64,000 bases of DNA from Allohoeflea poritis (GTDB lineage Bacteria > Pseudomonadota > Alphaproteobacteria > Rhizobiales > Rhizobiaceae): positions 62,001-126,000 of the forward strand of contig NZ_JAPJZH010000004.1 in NCBI RefSeq assembly GCF_027889715.1. Reading direction: 5' to 3'. Below are positions 7,298 through 14,726 of the stretch, in pieces. The notes under the pieces were generated by a model, which ran no database searches, was not told where the DNA came from, and worked only from the letters and a program-made list of their open reading frames with translations. Position numbers and translations under genes: made by a program. Numbering within the stretch: position 1 is the first letter of the stretch; each line of letters begins with the position of its first letter.

Positions 7298-7385
7298 CTA
7301 TAAAGCAGATCGGATCAGCACAATCCGAATCCGGGTTTCGTTGAACCTTTCAAAATCGGCCCAAATCCGTTCTCCATTTTGACGG

Positions 7386-7411
7386 GCTAAACCGGTCGGC
7401 AGCGGTTTAGC
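7386..7411 (+). promoter_or_regulatory. Stem-loop between small gene and enzyme genes
   Basis: Perfect 9-bp inverted repeat GCTAAACCG (7386-7394) with CGGTTTAGC (7403-7411), 8-nt loop, without a proper T-run after it. It may attenuate read-through into the radical SAM gene or protect the upstream transcript. Confidence 0.5.
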
Positions 7412-7477
7412 GTTCCTTAACTGCTATCTTTCGAGACAAGATTGAAAAAGCAGCAGTTTTAAGATTCTGAAATCTGC

Positions 7478-8650
7478 GTGATTGAGATGCATGATATTTC
7501 TAGACTTCCGCATCTAGTTGCCGGACGCGAGCGTCTCGAAAATCTTTGGGCGGCTGGTACAGATTATTCCACCGATATTGTAGAGGCGGCGCGTGTGCAA
7601 AACGCGATGCTCCATCTTGACCTGGATCTCACGGGTGAATGCAAGCTGAATTGTTTTTACTGTGATCGCACCCCGGATCGTTTTAATGACGTGCCCAACC
7701 GGATTGAGATTACAACTCACGAAAGGTGTGAGCTCGTTTCACAAGCGAGAGCGCTCGGTGCAACTACTGTCGAGTTTCCCGGCGCGGGTGAGCCAATGAT
7801 CGACCCTGGCTTTTGGGATATTGTGGAGTTTGTCCACAACCTCGGCATGACAACCGTTCTTTTCACCAGCGGCTATCATCTTAACGAAAATGCCGTAGAC
7901 CGGCTCTTCAATTTGGGTACCACCGTCTTTTTGAAACAGAACTCAATGTCTAGCGCGGTGCAGGACAAGATGGTGGGGGTAAGGGGCTATGGCATCAAGG
8001 CGCAGCGGGCCTTGAAACTGCTGATGGAGCGTGGATTCAACAAGACCATTCCGACTCGGCTTGCTGTGGATATGGTCGTGACACCTCAGTTCAATGAATC
8101 TGCCGATTTCGCCGAAGTGGTAGAGATGCACCGTTGGTGCCGCGAGAATAATATCCACAATTACATCGTCACTTTGATTCCGGAAGGGCGAGCGGATAAG
8201 CAAGCGATGTTGCTTGAGCGCGAGCGCACTAATCGAATGATTCAAGCGGTTCAGAAAGTTGATGAGCAAGAGTTCGGACTGACCTATGAACCGTCTCGAC
8301 CGATGGCAGGAGGCTACCGCTGCCGGCAGGTCAATGTGGGTTTATTTGTGAACCTTTTTGGTGAGGTTTACGATTGCAATGGTCTGGGTCGATTTCTAGG
8401 ACATATTCGGCGCGACAGTCTGGAGACGATCTGGAATTCGAAGTTCTCGCGCCATGTACGCGCGCCGGTGCAGGACGGGTTCTGCTTGCTGAGAGAGCGG
8501 GTCTGGGATGACGGCGACGCGCTTTCTGGGCTTGAGCGCAAGGTCCAACTTTACCGGCTCTATAAAGCCACAAAGGGTGATGATCCTGTCGTTACTGGCG
8601 GTCTAGAGTTCGCCATGAATCCGAAACCTAAACCCGAAGATGGGACATAG
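7478..8650 (+). CDS. Radical SAM enzyme with C-terminal SPASM/twitch-like domain
   Basis: 390 residues from GTG 7478; ATG 7487 is an alternative start, and neither has a clear ribosome site. The CxxxCxxC cluster motif (C55, C59, C62) for the SAM-binding 4Fe-4S centre is intact, followed by FPGAGEPM as the GGEP-like SAM motif near 99-106. A C-terminal segment with RCRQV, EVYDCNG and a late Cys (about 284-325) resembles the auxiliary-cluster (SPASM/twitch) domain typical of peptide-modifying radical SAM enzymes. First gene of a tight four-gene unit (7478-12560) with the ureohydrolase, peptidase and ligase. Probable role: modification of the CCA-rich precursor or synthesis of its special residue. 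No separate PqqD-like recognition domain is visible. Confidence 0.85.
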   Translation: MIEMHDISRLPHLVAGRERLENLWAAGTDYSTDIVEAARVQNAMLHLDLDLTGECKLNCFYCDRTPDRFNDVPNRIEITTHERCELVSQARALGATTVEFPGAGEPMIDPGFWDIVEFVHNLGMTTVLFTSGYHLNENAVDRLFNLGTTVFLKQNSMSSAVQDKMVGVRGYGIKAQRALKLLMERGFNKTIPTRLAVDMVVTPQFNESADFAEVVEMHRWCRENNIHNYIVTLIPEGRADKQAMLLERERTNRMIQAVQKVDEQEFGLTYEPSRPMAGGYRCRQVNVGLFVNLFGEVYDCNGLGRFLGHIRRDSLETIWNSKFSRHVRAPVQDGFCLLRERVWDDGDALSGLERKVQLYRLYKATKGDDPVVTGGLEFAMNPKPKPEDGT

Positions 8651-8653
8651 ACC

Positions 8654-9667
8654 ATGCTGGACCGAGAGCGGCAGGTGGCGGTTACTGGCGACCACATTCC
8701 GGTGGTCCGCGATGAAACAGTCACCTGGATTAAGGACAAATGGGCGCCTCCGGATGAGGACGGCCCCAGCGATCCGGTTTTTGGTTTCCTTTCTGTTCCG
8801 TTTGACTTTGCGGTTAGCCACAGGCCGGGTTGTAGATTTGGCCCGGAGAGCATATTGGCGGCGCTAAACGGCTACACAGCCTATTGCGCCGACAAACGCG
8901 TCTCGCTCGAGCGCGCCGGTTTCGCAAATTTTGGGGCCGTCGATATCGTGCGCTCCTTTGAGCAAAGCTATCAGAATATCCGCAATGAGGTGGCTGCCTT
9001 CCCAAATCACATCTCACCGATCATATTGGGCGGTGATCATTCAATCAGCGATCCTTGTGTGCGCGGCGCCATTGACCGCAATGGCGGGCGGTGCATGGGC
9101 TTGCTAGTAATCGATGCGCATTTTGACTCGCGGGAACCAATCCCCGGCAAAGAGCATTCTGGCCATTGGATGCATACATTGGGTGACGTCATTGACTATA
9201 GTAAAGTGGCACAGTTGGGGATCAACGCGCCAATCTATTCCGAAGCTTACATGCAGGCCGCGCAAACGAGAGGTGTTTATGTTGCTACGCCCTATGATAT
9301 TCGGACAAGCGGCCAACGCGCTGTGGTAGAAGAGGCCATCGCCCATGTCACCGCTGGTACCGATGGGGTTTACCTAACGGTGGACATAGATGCAGTGGAC
9401 CAGGCATTTGCGCCCGGCACCAGTGTACCAAATCCTTGTGGGCTTCTTGCGCATGAAGTAGTCGACATGGTCTATGAGATCGCCGCCTCTGGGTACGTAA
9501 GAGTTTTTGATCTGACTGAGGTTAGCCCACCGCTTGATCGAGATGGGATGACATCGCAGTTGGCGGCAGGCATTGTGATGAACTATATGGCGGGTGTAGT
9601 ACAGTATCGCGCGAGGACAGGCCCCGTTTTGCAAGAAAGAGGCGGAGCCCGTGCCGCAAACGGATGA
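8654..9667 (+). CDS. Arginase/agmatinase-family ureohydrolase
   Basis: 337 residues, starting 4 bases after the radical SAM stop. The binuclear manganese site is complete: GGDHS with H129, DAHFD with D154, H156 and D158, and DIDAVD with D244 and D246. The family cleaves guanidino groups to urea plus an amine. A peptide arginase (OspR) that converts Arg to ornithine within a ribosomal peptide is known, but the precursor here has no Arg. The substrate is therefore more likely a free guanidino amino acid made for the synthetase, or a protecting amidino group. It differs from the catabolic arginase at 57265. Its stop overlaps the next start (ATGA). Confidence 0.88.
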   Translation: MLDRERQVAVTGDHIPVVRDETVTWIKDKWAPPDEDGPSDPVFGFLSVPFDFAVSHRPGCRFGPESILAALNGYTAYCADKRVSLERAGFANFGAVDIVRSFEQSYQNIRNEVAAFPNHISPIILGGDHSISDPCVRGAIDRNGGRCMGLLVIDAHFDSREPIPGKEHSGHWMHTLGDVIDYSKVAQLGINAPIYSEAYMQAAQTRGVYVATPYDIRTSGQRAVVEEAIAHVTAGTDGVYLTVDIDAVDQAFAPGTSVPNPCGLLAHEVVDMVYEIAASGYVRVFDLTEVSPPLDRDGMTSQLAAGIVMNYMAGVVQYRARTGPVLQERGGARAANG

Positions 9668-11307
9668 TCGACGATATTGTTTTGGCCTATCGGGGGAACG
9701 GTAAAGCTGCAGCGCGTCAGTTCCCAGACCGGCCTTTGGTGTTGGTGGAAAACCTTGACACGCTGGAAAATCTTGCCGCCCTGCGTACAGCAGCGTCTTT
9801 GACTTTTGCCGGTCGCTGGGAGGATCTAACTAACCATCTTTCGAGTGTGCTGATAAATTGGGCGCTTGCCAAAGATGGTCGCGGCTGTGGTTTGTATCTT
9901 TTGGACGCGCAACCAGTTACACCGCTTGCACTATCATCACAGATACCTCATCGGGCTGTCGATGACGCCATTGCGTACGTATTGGCCGGTGATGGTATAG
10001 CAGAGGCATACCGCTCAGGTCATCGTTGCAACCTTTCGGCTGAGCGTGTAGCGGATATAGTGCTAGACCCTGCAGAACCTGCGCCGCGAAGCCTTGCTCT
10101 GACAGGTCACGGGGCAGAGTATTGCACACAGTTTGGCCCCCACTGGTTGAGCACATACCAAACAGAGTTTCTACCCGGACGTGTCGTGATACCTGCGTTC
10201 AAACTGGCCGATGCGGTGTTGTTGAACTCATGTGCTTCGCTCAGGCTCGCGAGATCATCTGTGCCGGAGGCCTATTCACTAGCCCGTCATCTGTTCGGAT
10301 TGGGAACGTCAGTATTAGGTAATACCACCAACACTCACACCTCTTTGCAATTTGGCCGGCTATTTGTTGAGGCTTTGGCAAGTGGTGTCTCGTTGGGTGA
10401 GACGGTGAGCTTCTTGAACCGATTGGCGATCAATATGGGTGAGAGGCCAGGGATGCAGCTTTTAGGGGATGCGGCGATGACGTGTGCCGATCATGGTCGC
10501 AGTCGGTCCCTATCCGCCCAACTTACTCCCATTGCGCGCAACAACTCGGCTCTTAAGTCCCTTCAACGCGCCCTTACCAAGGCTGCCAAGCTAGAACATG
10601 TGGCCGCAGGCTTTGCGCGCTGGGCGCCGACACCGCCTGATTTTCAGGACCGGCTTTCCGTCCTGTCGCAGGCGATTGACCAATGCGGGTATGTGGTCCA
10701 GGCCAGCTCACTGATCGATTTGACTCTGCCAGAGGTGGAGGTGGTTGAAGACTCACTTTCAAGGGCAGTGGATGGAGTAGAGGGGATACTGGCGCTTTCC
10801 CTCACGAAGGCGGTGCAGAATCACGGCTGGCTTGAGGGCCTCTACAGTAGGTACTATCGCAGGTTCGATCAAACTCAGATCATCTGCTCCCGCTGCGGCG
10901 CGGAGGCTACACGCAGCCAGCGCAAGCCGTTCTCCGCCCTATTGCCCCCAATTTTCCGACAGGAATGTTCTTGCTGCGGCACTACAGATGAGGGATTCGG
11001 CTGTGATGTGGAGTTCGACGCACTGGACCTTCACAGGGAGGGAGACATTTTGCATCTGGAATTGCCCGCCCTCCCTGATGGTGCGCGAGGACTTGTCATG
11101 TTTCATCGTATGCCAGGTTTTGAGCCGCTCGAATGGTCCGGGAGGGCTACTCGAAAGACAGTCGCATTGCGGGCGCTTGAGTATGCGGGCCGGGTGACAC
11201 TTGTAGTTGTGATGATCGGAAGTGGCGCGGTGTGCTTGCGTTTTTACACGCTCTTTGTTGCGCCCCTGGTAGAGTGTGCGGATCATGACAACGCGCGCAG
11301 ATTGTAG
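9664..11307 (+). CDS. Clan CD (caspase/CHAT/gingipain-like) peptidase with zinc-ribbon
   Basis: 547 residues, ATG overlapping the ureohydrolase stop. The clan CD dyad pattern is visible: a hydrophobic strand ending in TGHG with H149 and a second ending in LLNSC with C190. Beyond it are a SLGNTT-like turn, a LASGVSLGE helix and QLLGDAAM near 265-272, like the LLGDP segment of C25 and CHAT-type peptidases. A four-cysteine zinc-ribbon-like element follows (CSRC at 408-411, CSCC at 435-438). There is no signal peptide, so it should act in the cytoplasm. Its position suggests leader removal or cutting of the repetitive precursor. The family assignment rests on motif order only. Confidence 0.65.
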   Translation: MIDDIVLAYRGNGKAAARQFPDRPLVLVENLDTLENLAALRTAASLTFAGRWEDLTNHLSSVLINWALAKDGRGCGLYLLDAQPVTPLALSSQIPHRAVDDAIAYVLAGDGIAEAYRSGHRCNLSAERVADIVLDPAEPAPRSLALTGHGAEYCTQFGPHWLSTYQTEFLPGRVVIPAFKLADAVLLNSCASLRLARSSVPEAYSLARHLFGLGTSVLGNTTNTHTSLQFGRLFVEALASGVSLGETVSFLNRLAINMGERPGMQLLGDAAMTCADHGRSRSLSAQLTPIARNNSALKSLQRALTKAAKLEHVAAGFARWAPTPPDFQDRLSVLSQAIDQCGYVVQASSLIDLTLPEVEVVEDSLSRAVDGVEGILALSLTKAVQNHGWLEGLYSRYYRRFDQTQIICSRCGAEATRSQRKPFSALLPPIFRQECSCCGTTDEGFGCDVEFDALDLHREGDILHLELPALPDGARGLVMFHRMPGFEPLEWSGRATRKTVALRALEYAGRVTLVVVMIGSGAVCLRFYTLFVAPLVECADHDNARRL

Positions 11308-11315
11308 GCACAATC

Positions 11316-12560
11316 ATGACACAAGAGATCATCTTTGTAGAGGCAAGCGTTACTGGTGCGGGGTACTTGGCAAGTGTGTTTGCCCGCGAAGAGGGGTTGT
11401 CGGTCACCTTGCTAACCAGAGATCCCGCCATATATGCAACTGACCTGCTAGCGCAAGTGGATGATGTCATCACCTGTGATACCGATAGTGCACAGGTCGT
11501 GGCACAGATCGCTAAAGCGCGCGCCAGGGATCGCTCGGTTGTCGCGTTGACCACGACAGCAGATATGTATGTGCCGCAGGCGGCCTTTGCAGCACAGACA
11601 CTTGGCCTCCCGGGTCTGCGCTACCAGGCAGCTTTACGAGCACGGAACAAGCATAAGATGCGTGAGGCATTGGCTGAACAAGCGCCTGACTGCAACACGG
11701 AGTTTGCCTTGGTGATGGCAGCAGACGAGGTTAGTGCAGCTCAGGCGCGGCTGGGTCTGCCGCTGATCGCCAAGCCGCAAGAAGAAAATGACGGAATCGG
11801 CGTCAGGCTTATCCGCTCAACCAGTGAATTGGAAACCTATGTTTCACAGGCGCTTAGCCGAACACACAATTCCGCCGGCCAGTCCGTACCTCCTGGCGTA
11901 TTGCTGGAGGCATTCATCGACTGGCCAGAGTTCAGCGTAGAAACTATTCAATATCCAGGCGGGCCTTGTCAGGTGATCGGAGTGACGTTGAAGCAAGTGA
12001 TTGGGCAAGAGCGCGCCCATTTCGTGGAAGCTGGTCACGTGTTTCCCTATGCAGGGCCAGAGGTTGAGGTAGCGACAACAGCTGTAGTTAGGGTCCTTGG
12101 GGCCATGGGCATTGATCACGGTGCAGTCCATACGGAGTGCCGGGTCAGAGCACAGGAGGTTGCAATCATGGAGATAAATCCTCGCTTGGCAGGAGGCAAG
12201 ATCGGTTCCCATCTTATTGAAATGGCGACAGGGGTCAGCGCGGTCAATGCGGTGGTGGAGGCGGCTCTAGGAAGACGCAGGCGCTGGGCGGCGCTGCGTC
12301 AACAAGCGGCCTCGATCCAAAATGTTTGGGCAAGTTGCCCGGGAGTTTTTCAAGGCATCAGAAACGTCGATTATCTGCGTGGTCTGCCCGGTATCACTTC
12401 AGTCTCGACCCTTGTTGAGCCCGGCACGCTCGTTGGCCCGCCCACGAAGAACGGAGATAGCATTGCAGAAATTCTGGCGGTGGGTGCTGATTTTGATACC
12501 GCAAAGGCCAATGCTGAACGCGCGCTTGCAGAAATCGACGTTGACTTAGTAGCGGCTTAG
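11316..12560 (+). CDS. ATP-grasp ligase (L-amino acid ligase / BacD-like)
   Basis: 414 residues, 8 bases after the peptidase stop. It begins with a Rossmann-like preATP-grasp domain (IIFVEASVTGAGYLA). The ATP-grasp core includes GLPLIAKPQEENDGIGV near 147-165 for ATP binding and MEINPRLAGGKIGSHLIEMATG near 285-305, whose Glu and Asn bind magnesium. This second motif is typical of dipeptide ligases such as BacD and of ATP-grasp enzymes in natural product clusters. Last gene of the 7478-12560 unit. It could link an amino acid to the product or to a biosynthetic intermediate. No terminator is evident downstream. Confidence 0.82.
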   Translation: MTQEIIFVEASVTGAGYLASVFAREEGLSVTLLTRDPAIYATDLLAQVDDVITCDTDSAQVVAQIAKARARDRSVVALTTTADMYVPQAAFAAQTLGLPGLRYQAALRARNKHKMREALAEQAPDCNTEFALVMAADEVSAAQARLGLPLIAKPQEENDGIGVRLIRSTSELETYVSQALSRTHNSAGQSVPPGVLLEAFIDWPEFSVETIQYPGGPCQVIGVTLKQVIGQERAHFVEAGHVFPYAGPEVEVATTAVVRVLGAMGIDHGAVHTECRVRAQEVAIMEINPRLAGGKIGSHLIEMATGVSAVNAVVEAALGRRRRWAALRQQAASIQNVWASCPGVFQGIRNVDYLRGLPGITSVSTLVEPGTLVGPPTKNGDSIAEILAVGADFDTAKANAERALAEIDVDLVAA

Positions 12561-12807
12561 GGCTTTTAGTTGTCGACGAATGTCGTGAATTCGGATTCAA
12601 TATCAGCGACCCGTCGACGTATGCCTCGTTTGATTTTTATGTGTGTCAGCTGTGCGAACCAGCGCTCGAATTAGCGAAGTTTCTTTGAGTTTTGTTTACT
12701 CTGTTCGCGTTGCTGCGATATGATACCCAAGACTTTTTCGAACATGTTGATTGACAAGTGTCAACCTGCCAGCAAAACGCACTCACGGTCGTGAGTGCGT
12801 TGTGCCG

Positions 12808-13149
12808 TCAGTATTCTTCCGGCAACATGATGGTAAGAACGCGCATCGTCTTCTCGGGATCGGTGGGATCATCAGAGTGATGCGTAAGCTCCGGGTTGTA
12901 GTAGTCGATCTTGAAGAACACACGATGTCGGCCGGTTTCAACTGCAGCGCAGTCGTGTTCGCCATACGGATCATTTTCTCTGGTGAAGCCATCAAACCGT
13001 TGTACTGCTCCAACGATCGCTACCTGATCTTCTTCCGGCAAGGATGCAATGCCATGGGTGAGCATCACGGTGCCGCCAAGACCAGTCTTGCGGAACCTGT
13101 CGTTGAGTTCGCGTATCTGTTCGTTCTCGGTTTTCTTGACAACTGTCAT
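12808..13149 (-). CDS. DUF3768 family protein
   Basis: 113 residues from ATG 13149, chosen because GGAGGT lies 5 bases upstream; the longer frame to 13173 starts before this site. The sequence has the DUF3768 pattern: LTHGIASL near 31, FDGFTRENDPYGEHDC near 54-69, and KIDYYN with a MRVLTIMLPEEY end. The function of this family is unknown; members are common on plasmids and islands of rhizobia and relatives. It stands alone between the biosynthetic cluster and the recombinase module. Confidence 0.85.
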   Translation of the reverse strand: MTVVKKTENEQIRELNDRFRKTGLGGTVMLTHGIASLPEEDQVAIVGAVQRFDGFTRENDPYGEHDCAAVETGRHRVFFKIDYYNPELTHHSDDPTDPEKTMRVLTIMLPEEY

Positions 13150-13396
13150 ATGAACCTCCGTTCCTCTTTCCACGCGTGAGGGATTTCATGCGCGGTCTTG
13201 AAAAACCGAGGAGTGGGCGGCGGTGTTGAGCGCCCGGCGGACCAAGCAAGGACATCGTGCTCGTGGCCGTCAAGGCAACCCACTATTGTGGGTGGCTGCG
13301 CCAGCCTTGACCGCCTCTGTGCGCGCTGTCCGAATAATCTCATGCGCCGGGACGGAGAAACGCGCTTTTACGCCAAACAAAGAAACAGATCAGGGA

Positions 13397-13858
13397 CTAT
13401 GCGTTTCTGTGATCGACGACTTCCAGCGCCAGTGACACTGCTTCGAAGTAGATCATGGCGAATGGTTCTGATTCCCAAAGTCGCGGTTTGCGTGGCACGC
13501 TCGCGGCAAGTTCCGGGAAACGCTCGGCAAGAGCACGAGCCTCGGCATACTTATTCTGATAGCGTTGCATACGCGGCACCACGACATCCAGGAGCATGGC
13601 CTTTTCGGCAACTCTTGCGATGGCAGCGATGATGCGCTTGGCATGGTCACCCTTGCCCGACTCCTTGGCGATCTTTTCGGTGACAACGACATCGGGTTTG
13701 AAGAAGGCGATCAGTTGCTTCACATAATCTTCGGCCCCGGCGACCGTGCGCCAAGCCTTTTTTGACATTTTCCAGTCTTTCGGCCTGCCACCGATGAGAA
13801 ACGCATAGCCGATCCTTCCCGTCGCAACCGAGATCGCGAGGACCTTAAGCCGGGCCAT
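13397..13858 (-). CDS. RuvC/RNase H-fold nuclease-like protein
   Basis: 153 residues from ATG 13858 (MARLKVLAISVATGRIGYAFL). The first strand with a following glycine-rich turn, the FFKPDVVVTEKIA strand with an acidic residue near residue 60, and the spacing of later acidic residues resemble Holliday-junction-resolvase-like RNase H folds. The first expected catalytic Asp is not obvious (the strand reads LAISVATG), so activity is uncertain. It is translationally coupled to the XRE gene upstream, whose stop lies 14 bases inside this gene. Such pairs are common in mobile islands of alphaproteobacteria. Confidence 0.6.
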   Translation of the reverse strand: MARLKVLAISVATGRIGYAFLIGGRPKDWKMSKKAWRTVAGAEDYVKQLIAFFKPDVVVTEKIAKESGKGDHAKRIIAAIARVAEKAMLLDVVVPRMQRYQNKYAEARALAERFPELAASVPRKPRLWESEPFAMIYFEAVSLALEVVDHRNA

Positions 13859-14198
13859 GTTCGGATGGTTTATTGTCATCCAAACGGGCAGCAAGGCGGT
13901 TCAGTGTGTTTTGACGGATAAATCGACCAAGCCACCGATTTGACGGCACCGGCAGGGTGGCAAGCCGTTCCTTGAGGGCGCCATGGGCTTCCTCGAGCAT
14001 GCTCCCGAACAGGCTCTCGAACGATCGGCCATAAAGGAGCGACAATGTGCAGATTTCGAGGACGCTCGGCAGAGCCTTGCCCTGCTCCAGAAGTGAAATC
14101 CTGGACTTTTGCACATCTAGTAAATGGGCGCAGTCCTGCTGGGTCAGTCCCGACTTTCGACGGGCGACCTTGAGGTCCAGCGCAAATGCATGTGACAT
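13845..14198 (-). CDS. XRE-family HTH regulator
   Basis: 117 residues from ATG 14198 (MSHAFALDLKVARRKSGLTQ). A Cro/CI-type helix-turn-helix covers residues 8-62: ARRKSGLTQQDCAHLLDVQKSRISLLEQG has the standard two-helix pattern. The C-terminal 50 residues are basic. It overlaps the start of the RuvC-like gene and so forms a two-gene operon. The nested palindrome at 14338-14413 lies 140 bases upstream of its start and could be an operator, although it is large for one. Confidence 0.85.
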   Translation of the reverse strand: MSHAFALDLKVARRKSGLTQQDCAHLLDVQKSRISLLEQGKALPSVLEICTLSLLYGRSFESLFGSMLEEAHGALKERLATLPVPSNRWLGRFIRQNTLNRLAARLDDNKPSEHGPA

Positions 14199-14337
14199 AC
14201 ATAGTAGGTTTAAACTGATAATCCCGCAGCAAGTGTATTTCAGGTGCGATTCTGATCGTAGACGGACCCAGTTGCGATATTCGCAACCGAAAGCTTGCAA
14301 CAGCTTCTCCATCTTCCCTTTTTCCAAAGAACACAAA

Positions 14338-14413
14338 ACCACCAATTCGCCCTGGGTGTGTGTTTTTCGGAGGGGTGAAACCCCTCCGGAACAACCCATG
14401 ACGAATTGGTGGT
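14338..14413. repeat. 76-bp nested palindrome
   Basis: Three concentric inverted repeats share one centre: ACCACCAATTCG (14338-14349) with CGAATTGGTGGT (14402-14413), TGGGT (14353-14357) with ACCCA (14394-14398), and CGGAGGGGT (14368-14376) with ACCCCTCCG (14380-14388). The T-run at 14363-14367 lies before the inner stem, not after it, on the plus strand, and the minus strand has no T-run at all, so it is not a plain terminator. Between the XRE operon and the recombinase module it could be a transfer origin, a recombination site or a regulatory structure. The rest of 14199-14543 shows nothing clear. Confidence 0.75.
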
Positions 14414-14543
14414 GGTTCTTAGTGGCTAGTGTTGCTTGTGTATCAGGCTATCAAATTCGCATCTTGCTGCAAGACGGCCCAGATCATGTTGGCTGAAACT
14501 GAGGCCGTCTTTGGTGTAGACGCGCACCTGCTACCATTCTTTC

Positions 14544-14726
14544 ATGAACAATACACCAGACCACATTCCACCAGAACTGGAGCGCTACCTGGCACTCTGC
14601 AAACACACCTATGAGCGCATGGTGAGGGAAGGCACCTGGCCATGGCCCAATGAACCGGATTCGACAGATCGGCGAGATTTGGTAGAGTCTGAGAATAACC
14701 CCGAAAATCTATGCAACAGTGTTTAG
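14544..14726 (+). CDS. Small acidic protein upstream of the recombinase
   Basis: 60 residues: MNNTPDHIPPELERYLALCKHTYERM, then a Trp/Pro-rich segment (GTWPWPNEPDSTD) and DLVESENNPEN. No domain recognised, but the composition resembles short proteins encoded just before serine recombinases. It overlaps the recombinase start by 16 bases, so translation is probably coupled. No good ribosome site is seen before its ATG. It may be a helper or directionality factor; this is a guess from position. Confidence 0.6.
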   Translation: MNNTPDHIPPELERYLALCKHTYERMVREGTWPWPNEPDSTDRRDLVESENNPENLCNSV

